Assembly (NCBI GenBank): GCA_947476855.1
Contig: CANJSR010000150.1
Coordinates: forward strand, 1 to 10,395
DNA length: 10,395 nt
Reading direction: 5' to 3'
From: Acetobacteraceae bacterium
GTDB lineage: Bacteria; Pseudomonadota; Alphaproteobacteria; Acetobacterales; Acetobacteraceae
This document shows positions 5,738 through 10,395 of this stretch, piece by piece (position 1 is the stretch's first letter; every line of letters begins with the position of its first letter). Both the position numbers and the translations under genes were made by a program. The notes under the pieces were generated by a model. The model saw nothing but the letters and a program-made list of their open reading frames with translations, did not search any database and was not told where the DNA came from.

Positions 5738-8104
5738 TCAGGAATCCCCCTGCGCCCGCCGCGGATTGGGCACCGTGCCGATGATCCCCTCCTGCGCCAA
5801 ACGTTCCAGATCCGCCTCCGGCACCCCCAGCATTCCGCACAGGATTTCCCGGTTATGCTGCCCCAGCGTCGGCGCCATGTGCCGCACCGGATAGGGCAGG
5901 GGACCTTCCCGGAACGCCGGAGAGCCCTGGTAATGCATCCCGATGAAGGGCCGCTCCAGCCGGTGCCAGAAGCCGCGCGCCACCAGATGCGGGTCGTGGT
6001 CCAGGTCGAAGGGCACCCGCACGACACCGCACGGCACCCCAAGCCTCTGCAAAAGCCGCATCGCGTCGTCATCGACCTTCGAACACGTCCAGCCGGTGAT
6101 CACCGCCTCGAGCTCATCCTCTCGCCGGCGGCGTTCGGCGGCGTTCAGGTCGGCCAGATCCTTGCGCCGCATCACCTCACACAGCGTCTTCCATTCGTCG
6201 TCGGACCGGATCGCGATCACCAGCCAGTGATCATCGCCCGCGCAGCGGAACGCCCCGTGCGGCACATGCAGCGGATGACGGTTGCCCATACGCGGAGACA
6301 CCCGGCCCAGCGCCGATTGCTCTATCAGCGGGGCGGCAACGAAGGGCAGCATGCACTCGACCTGGGACAGGTTGATGTTCTGACCCTCGCCGGTCCGTTG
6401 CTGATGCAACAAGGCGACCATCAGCGCGGCGGCGGCGTTGAACCCGCCGACCGGATCGCCATAGGCAGTCTGGTTCATCGTCGGCGGATCGCTCGGGAAT
6501 CCCGTCACGATCGGCAGCCCGGAGGCATGCTCCAGCGTCGAGCCGTACGCCCGACAGTCGCTCCAGGCGTTGTTCATCCCGAACGCCGGCATCGACAGCA
6601 TCACCAGCCCCGGCCGGACATCTTTCATCACGCTGTAGTCGAGGTTCAGCTTGGTCAGCACACCGGCGGAATAGTTCTCGATGACGGCATGCGCGGTGGA
6701 CACGAGCTTCTTCAGCAGCGCCGCCCCTTCCGGATGCACCAGGTCGAGCGTCACGTCCTTCTTGTTCCGGTTCATCAACTGGAACCAGGGCACCTTCTCA
6801 TAGCGCTGTTCGGCGATGAACTGCTGGCGCAGGTCGGTGCCGCGCCACCAGTCGGGATACTGGCAGGCCTCGACCTTGATGACTTCGGCGCCGAGGTCCG
6901 CCAGGTGGCGCGCCGCGGTCGGCCCGGCCCAGCCCATGGTCAGGTCGACCAGCCGCAGCCCGGCCAGCGGCAGCGCACCAGAGGGCGCGGGACCGGATGG
7001 CCGGGGAGAGGCCGGCGCCGACCACTGCGCGTGGTCCTCTCCGGCGGACTGGGCTTCCCCGCCCTGGCGCGGCGGCGTCAGGGTCAGGTTCTGTGGGATG
7101 ATCGGTGCCTCGAACCCCGTGTCGGCGACGCGGATCGGCACGAAGGCGCCGCGTTCGCGATGCACCTTCTGTTCGAGCAGTTCCTCCATGGTCGGCACGA
7201 CGGCCATGGGAAGCTTGAATTCCAGGCCCTTCTCGAACCATTCCTCGGCGGTGCGGGTCATCCAGATCGGGCCGAACAGGGCGTCGATCTCCAGCGCGTG
7301 TTTCAGCCGGTCGGTCTGCAGGGAGTACCGGGGTTCCTTCGCGACCTCGGGCTTGTCCATCATCGCGCAGAAGCCGCGCCACTGGCCGGGGGTGACGATG
7401 GTGACGCCGATCATGCCCTTCTTCGTCGGGTAGATGCCAACGGGATAGTTCCGCCCGAAACGATTAACCCCGGGCCGCTTGCGCGATCCACCGGCATCCC
7501 AGCCGACCGCAGCCTCATATTCCGCGACATTCACCGCCGTGTCATGCACACCGACCGAGAACTTGCGTGTCCCTGCCTTGCGTCCCCACAGCCCGGCCGC
7601 CGTCGCGATGAAGGCCGCCAGCCCCGAGACGATCGTCGACTGGTTGTCCGTCGCCAATGTCGGCGGCCCGTCCGCTCGGCCCGTCAACGCGACCAACCCC
7701 GCCAGCGCGCGGGCGATGGAATCGGTCGCGGCATAGTCGCGATACGGCCCGTTCTCTCCGAACCAGGACACCGACGTGATCGCCAACCCCGGATGCGCCG
7801 CCCGCAGCGCGTCGTGATCCGTCATCTCGGCCGGCGGGCGCCCATCCAGCAGCACGTCGGCGCCGGGCAGCAGGGCGGCCAGGGCCTCGGGCGTTTCGGT
7901 GACGGAGCGCTTGTTGGTGTTCAGCCAGGCGAAGACGCCGCTTTCCCCGCCCTCGACAATCGGCAGCAGGGTCATCCGATGCGGATCGCCACCCACCGGT
8001 TCCAGCTTGACCACGTCGGCGCCGAAATCGGCGAACAGCTTGCCGCAGTAATCCAGTCCGACACCGGAACCGATTTGCAGGATGCGAAAGGCGGAAAGAG
8101 GCAT
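5738..8104 (-). CDS. Fused double-domain CaiB/BaiF (class III) CoA-transferase
   Basis: The 788-residue protein carries two tandem class III CoA-transferase domains, which exchange CoA between carboxylic acids. Domain 1 (about 3-345) begins LSAFRILQIGSGVGLDYCGKL, has FADFGADVVKLEP at 24-36 and keeps the candidate nucleophile Asp188 (GVHDTAVNVAEYEA). A proline/alanine-rich linker covers about 345-378. Domain 2 (about 379-788) restarts with LAGLRLVDLTMGWAGP, then LADLGAEVIKVEA (401-413) and NRNKKDVTLDL (445-455). At GQNINLSQVE (574-583) it has Asn578 where the family normally has Asp; the codon on the plus strand at 6371-6373 is gtt, read AAC. Single-domain members are about 400 residues, so this is a fusion with possibly one working active site per chain. 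The ATG at 8104 has only a weak GGAT upstream. The gene follows the carboxyltransferase after 218 bp on the same strand, and the pair suggests carboxylation or CoA exchange on one substrate. Donor and acceptor are unknown. Confidence 0.92.
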   Translation of the reverse strand: MPLSAFRILQIGSGVGLDYCGKLFADFGADVVKLEPVGGDPHRMTLLPIVEGGESGVFAWLNTNKRSVTETPEALAALLPGADVLLDGRPPAEMTDHDALRAAHPGLAITSVSWFGENGPYRDYAATDSIARALAGLVALTGRADGPPTLATDNQSTIVSGLAAFIATAAGLWGRKAGTRKFSVGVHDTAVNVAEYEAAVGWDAGGSRKRPGVNRFGRNYPVGIYPTKKGMIGVTIVTPGQWRGFCAMMDKPEVAKEPRYSLQTDRLKHALEIDALFGPIWMTRTAEEWFEKGLEFKLPMAVVPTMEELLEQKVHRERGAFVPIRVADTGFEAPIIPQNLTLTPPRQGGEAQSAGEDHAQWSAPASPRPSGPAPSGALPLAGLRLVDLTMGWAGPTAARHLADLGAEVIKVEACQYPDWWRGTDLRQQFIAEQRYEKVPWFQLMNRNKKDVTLDLVHPEGAALLKKLVSTAHAVIENYSAGVLTKLNLDYSVMKDVRPGLVMLSMPAFGMNNAWSDCRAYGSTLEHASGLPIVTGFPSDPPTMNQTAYGDPVGGFNAAAALMVALLHQQRTGEGQNINLSQVECMLPFVAAPLIEQSALGRVSPRMGNRHPLHVPHGAFRCAGDDHWLVIAIRSDDEWKTLCEVMRRKDLADLNAAERRRREDELEAVITGWTCSKVDDDAMRLLQRLGVPCGVVRVPFDLDHDPHLVARGFWHRLERPFIGMHYQGSPAFREGPLPYPVRHMAPTLGQHNREILCGMLGVPEADLERLAQEGIIGTVPNPRRAQGDS

Positions 8105-8149
8105 CGCGGTGATCCAGACAGGAGGGAGGGCAGGGTCGGTGCTTCCATC

Positions 8150-8236
8150 GTCGTGGCGGGCGCAGGCCCGCCATCCACGACTATGCCGGCACGATCAGCT
8201 TGAAGTCGTGGATGGCCCGCCTGCGCGGGCCATGAC
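8150..8236. repeat. Palindromic three-hairpin element, diverged form
   Basis: This 87-bp element has 33-nt halves around a 21-nt loop (8183-8203). Its architecture is the same as the pair at 5535-5711, but most of its bases differ. The outer stem is GTCGTGG/CCATGAC with one mismatch. The left hairpin is GGCGGGC-GCAG-GCCCGCC, the central stem ATCCACGACT/AGTCGTGGAT, and the right hairpin GGCCCGC-CTGC-GCGGGCC. Only the ACGACT core and the terminal GTC.TG are shared with the other copies. It lies between the carboxyltransferase and CoA-transferase genes and would be in their common mRNA if they are co-transcribed. Confidence 0.82.
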
Positions 8237-8293
8237 AGGGTAGGCTGGGACCGTGACGGGGTGGCACTGGTCCATGACGGGGTGGGTCGGGGG
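8231..8293. repeat. Three imperfect 21-bp direct repeats
   Basis: The motif TGACRGGGTRG recurs at 8233, 8254 and 8275, exactly 21 bp apart. Adjacent units share 13 and 14 of 21 bases. The first unit overlaps the end of the 8150-8236 palindrome (CCATGAC), so the array may consist of leftover ends of palindromic elements. Together with that element it fills most of the 218-bp gap between the two leftward genes. No promoter is convincing there. Confidence 0.5.
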
Positions 8294-8322
8294 CGCCTGC
8301 TCTTGACGGCCGGTCACCGGTT

Positions 8323-9915
8323 TCAAGGCCGCATCGTGAACATCGTCTGTCCAGGCGTCCGCAGCGGCGCGGCCATGTTGGCCCATTCGCAGATCAGCGG
8401 CCGCGTGTCACGCGGATCGATGATCTCCTCGATCAGGAACGCCTCGGCCGATCGGAACGGAGAACGCAGCCGTTCCAGCCGCTCCTCGATTTCCTTCAGC
8501 TTGGCGGCCGGGTCCGGCGCGGCCTGGATCTCGGCGCGGTAGGCGGCTTCCACGCCCCCTTCCAAAGGCAGCGATCCCCAGTTGCCCGACGGCCAGGCGT
8601 AGCGGATCGGCGTCTGGGTATGCGGCACATGCGCCCCGCCGCCCACGCCGAAGGAGTTGCGGATGATCACCGCGCACCACGGCACCGTCGACTGGTGCAC
8701 CGCGCTGACGGCGGCCACCGCGTGGCGCATCGTGCCGGTCGATTCCGCCTCCAGCCCCACGGCGAAGCCGAAGCAGTCGACCAGATGCAGGATCGGCAGA
8801 TGGAAGGTCGTTGACAGATCGACGAACCGCGTGATCTTGCGCGACGCCGCCGCACCCCAGGCGCCACCGCCATACAGCGGATCGCCCGCCAGGATCGCCA
8901 CCGGCCAGCCATCCAGCCGAGCGAACCCGGTGATGATGGCGCGACCGAAGCCCTTGGACATCTCGAAGAAGCTGCCCTTGTCGACCACGGACTCGATGAT
9001 CTTCCGCATCGAGTAGGCCTTGCGCCGATCCTTCGGTACGGCCGAGATCAGGAATTCGTCGCGCCGGTTCACGTCGTCAGTCTGTGGACCGCGCGGCGGC
9101 AGTTCCCAGACGCTGGGCGGCAGATAGGACAGGAATTTGCGGGTGCGGTCGAAGGCTTCCTCCTCGCTCGCCACCGCGTCGTCCACGGTGCCGGCGCGGA
9201 CCTGCACCTCATGCCCGCCCAGTTCGGTCTTGGTGCGCTTTTCGCCCAGCCGTTCCACCACCGGGGGGCCGGCTACGAAGACCGCGGATTTCTCCTTTAC
9301 CATGATCGAGTAATGGCTGGCTGCCAGGCGCGCGGCGCCCAGGCCGGCGACGGAGCCCAACCCCAGCGCCACGACCGGCACCCGCCCCATGTTCTGCGCG
9401 CAGAGCCACAGGCCCGAGCTTTGCCCGATCCCGCCCGGCAGGTTGGCATGGCCTGTGGTCTCGATCGTCTTGACCGAACCGCCGCCGCCCGAGCCCTCAA
9501 TCATGCGGATCAGCGGCAGCCGGAATTCGCCCGCCATCTTCTCCGGCATCTGGTACTTGCCCTTAATGGAGGCATCCGCCGATCCGCCGCGCACGGTGAA
9601 GTCGTCACCGAAGATCACGACCGGCCGCCCGTCGATCGCGCCGCGCCCGAACACGCCGTTCGCCGGCATGAAGTCGGTCATCACGCGCTGCGACGCGTCA
9701 TAGGTCGCCTTGCCGGCGATCGAGCCGACCTCATTGAACGATCCGGGGTCGAGCAGGGCATTCACCCTTTCGCGCACCGTCAGGCGCCCGCCGGCGTGCT
9801 GGCGGGCGATGCGTTCGGCCCCGCCCATCTCCTGGGCGATGCGCTTGCGTTCGGCGAGTTCGTCGAGTTCGGGTTGCCAGCCGGTGGCGGTCTGGGTCGG
9901 GAGGGGGTGATCCAT
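8323..9915 (-). CDS. Acyl-CoA carboxylase, carboxyltransferase (beta) subunit
   Basis: The 530-residue protein has the length and tandem crotonase-like domains of propionyl/methylcrotonyl-type carboxyltransferases, which move CO2 from carboxybiotin to an acyl-CoA. The N-terminal domain has GGRLTVRERVNALLDPGSF (42-60), GVFGRGAIDGRPVVIFGDDF (87-106), GSGGGGSVKT (141-150) and the oxyanion-type GPPVVERLG...ELGG (216-234). The C-terminal domain has AYSMRKIIESVVDKGSFFE (300-318), FGRAIITGFARLDGWPVAIL (323-342) and NSFGVGGGAHVP (420-431), then YAWPSGNWGSLPLEGGVEA, where the usual acidic AE.GVMG pattern is changed. Substrate is not predictable, and no biotin carboxylase or biotin-carrier gene is nearby. 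The ATG at 9915 is chosen because a GTG at 9957 would add 14 residues that lie over a possible promoter. The stop of the sigma-54 regulator is 133 bp upstream. Confidence 0.93.
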   Translation of the reverse strand: MDHPLPTQTATGWQPELDELAERKRIAQEMGGAERIARQHAGGRLTVRERVNALLDPGSFNEVGSIAGKATYDASQRVMTDFMPANGVFGRGAIDGRPVVIFGDDFTVRGGSADASIKGKYQMPEKMAGEFRLPLIRMIEGSGGGGSVKTIETTGHANLPGGIGQSSGLWLCAQNMGRVPVVALGLGSVAGLGAARLAASHYSIMVKEKSAVFVAGPPVVERLGEKRTKTELGGHEVQVRAGTVDDAVASEEEAFDRTRKFLSYLPPSVWELPPRGPQTDDVNRRDEFLISAVPKDRRKAYSMRKIIESVVDKGSFFEMSKGFGRAIITGFARLDGWPVAILAGDPLYGGGAWGAAASRKITRFVDLSTTFHLPILHLVDCFGFAVGLEAESTGTMRHAVAAVSAVHQSTVPWCAVIIRNSFGVGGGAHVPHTQTPIRYAWPSGNWGSLPLEGGVEAAYRAEIQAAPDPAAKLKEIEERLERLRSPFRSAEAFLIEEIIDPRDTRPLICEWANMAAPLRTPGQTMFTMRP

Positions 9916-9947
9916 GGCCAATTCGCGATTCAACGTTTCCGGGCGCG

Positions 9948-9976
9948 ATGTTTCCACCCGGACCGCCCCGGGTCAA
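9948..9976 (-). promoter_or_regulatory. Weak candidate promoter for the carboxyltransferase gene
   Basis: On the minus strand TTGACC (9976-9971, five of six matches) is followed after 17 nt by AAACAT (9953-9948, three of six, keeping the key A and final T). Transcription would begin near 9941, before the ATG at 9915 but after the alternative GTG at 9957, which favours the shorter protein. The -10 match is poor. Confidence 0.25.
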
Positions 9977-9986
9977 TTCTCGCTGT

Positions 9987-10004
9987 CCCGCCCGGCGGGG
10001 CGGG
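9987..10004 (-). terminator. Possible hairpin after the regulator gene
   Basis: CCCGCC and GGCGGG pair around a 6-nt loop, about 45 nt after the regulator stop codon. All stem pairs are G-C, but no T-run follows on the minus strand, so intrinsic termination is doubtful. In DNA this GC-rich, such a stem can also arise by chance. Confidence 0.2.
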
Positions 10005-10048
10005 TGGGGCGCGAGACCTCCGATCGCGGCAGAACGGAGCGGATCGTC

Positions 10049-10395
10049 TCAGACGAAATCGCCCCGGCGCAGGCTGTGCCGGTCCATCCGGTAGCGCAGC
10101 GTGTCGCGGCTGATCCCCAGGGCCGTGGCGGCCACGGTCACGTTCCCGTTGGCGCTTTTCAGCGCCTGCACGATCAGATCGCGTTCGGCGTTGCCCAGGG
10201 TCGGCACGTTCGGCCTGGCGTCGGGATGCGACAAGGGCGCGGGTTCGCGCAGGTTCAGGTCGGCGGCCATGATCCGTTCCCCCACCGTCAGCAGGGCGGC
10301 CTGTTCCATCACGTTGCGCAGTTCGCGCACATTGCCGGGCCAGGAATAGGCGCGCAGCCCGGCCCGGGCGCTGTCATCCAGCGTCAGGTCGGGCC
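10049..10395 (-). CDS. Sigma-54-dependent Fis-family transcriptional regulator, C-terminal fragment
   Basis: The last 114 residues are in the window, and the frame stays open to the right edge, so the gene starts outside it. YSWPGNVRELRNVMEQAALL (16-35 of the fragment) is the hallmark of the end of the AAA+ sigma-54 interaction domain; WPGNVREL is nearly invariant. A variable linker follows. The C terminus is a Fis-type helix-turn-helix at about 66-106, with NGNVTVAATALGISRDTLRYRM as its core. I supply the codon at 10330 as Val (GTG) inside the domain, not as a start. Such proteins bind enhancer sites and use ATP to open sigma-54 promoters. The sensor domain is missing from the window, so the signal is unknown. 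It lies just upstream of the carboxyltransferase gene on the same strand and may regulate the cluster, but I found no clear -24/-12 promoter here. Confidence 0.88.
   Translation of the reverse strand, partial: PDLTLDDSARAGLRAYSWPGNVRELRNVMEQAALLTVGERIMAADLNLREPAPLSHPDARPNVPTLGNAERDLIVQALKSANGNVTVAATALGISRDTLRYRMDRHSLRRGDFV

Noticed and set aside
5855..8203. 782-codon open frame on the plus strand opposite the CoA-transferase
   Set aside because: Its composition (Arg, His, Gln, Gly-rich) and position are those of an antisense mirror frame produced by high third-position GC; the opposite strand carries two clear CoA-transferase domains.
8262..8279. TGGCACTGG... resembling the -24 half of a sigma-54 promoter
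   Set aside because: Ten bases after the GG stands TG, not GC, and no rightward gene follows; the sequence is part of the 21-bp repeats.
9211..10113. 300-codon plus-strand open frame opposite the carboxyltransferase start and the regulator end
   Set aside because: Antisense to two well-supported genes, with low-complexity composition and no motif.

Overview
This is a GC-rich bacterial window with third-position GC bias and long spurious open frames opposite every real gene. It looks alphaproteobacterial, and the enzyme set and the REP-like palindromic intergenic repeats would suit a member such as the Rhodospirillales/Acetobacteraceae. That placement is an inference from style only, as no marker gene is present. 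The window holds a chromosomal catabolic cluster built around CoA thioesters. There is no transposase, tRNA, rRNA, CRISPR array or phage gene.

Layout. (A) Bases 1-2664 are read leftward from an 81-bp divergent intergenic region: an NDP-forming acyl-CoA synthetase (514-2664), a 74-residue unknown protein (247-471) and the start of a mandelate racemase/muconate lactonizing family enzyme (1-179, cut by the window edge). (B) Bases 2746-5506 are read rightward from the same divergent region: an SDR oxidoreductase, an aminotransferase class V-fold PLP enzyme that overlaps it by 8 nt, and a crotonase-fold enzyme 9 nt further on. (C) Bases 5738-10395 are read leftward: the C-terminal part of a sigma-54-dependent Fis-type regulator (cut by the window edge), an acyl-CoA carboxylase carboxyltransferase subunit, and a 788-residue protein made of two fused CaiB/BaiF (class III) CoA-transferase domains.

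Possible joint role (inference). An organic acid could be activated by the NDP-forming synthetase or the class III CoA-transferase. The acyl-CoA would then be processed by the crotonase, the SDR and the carboxyltransferase, while the enolase-superfamily enzyme and the PLP enzyme handle a hydroxy-acid or amino-acid-derived precursor. The substrate cannot be read from the sequence. No biotin carboxylase or biotin carrier subunit is in the window, although the carboxyltransferase would need one.

Non-coding structure. Two 80-bp copies of a palindromic element sit between the convergent operons B and C. A third element of the same architecture but different sequence sits between the carboxyltransferase and CoA-transferase genes. 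In each, a small outer stem encloses three hairpins, and the mismatches between the two halves are swapped so that the local hairpins stay paired. Overlapping, oppositely directed sigma-70-like promoters can be read in the 81-bp divergent region. The most notable protein-level oddities are an Asn where the second CoA-transferase domain should carry its nucleophilic Asp, and a crotonase that appears to lack both canonical hydratase glutamates.
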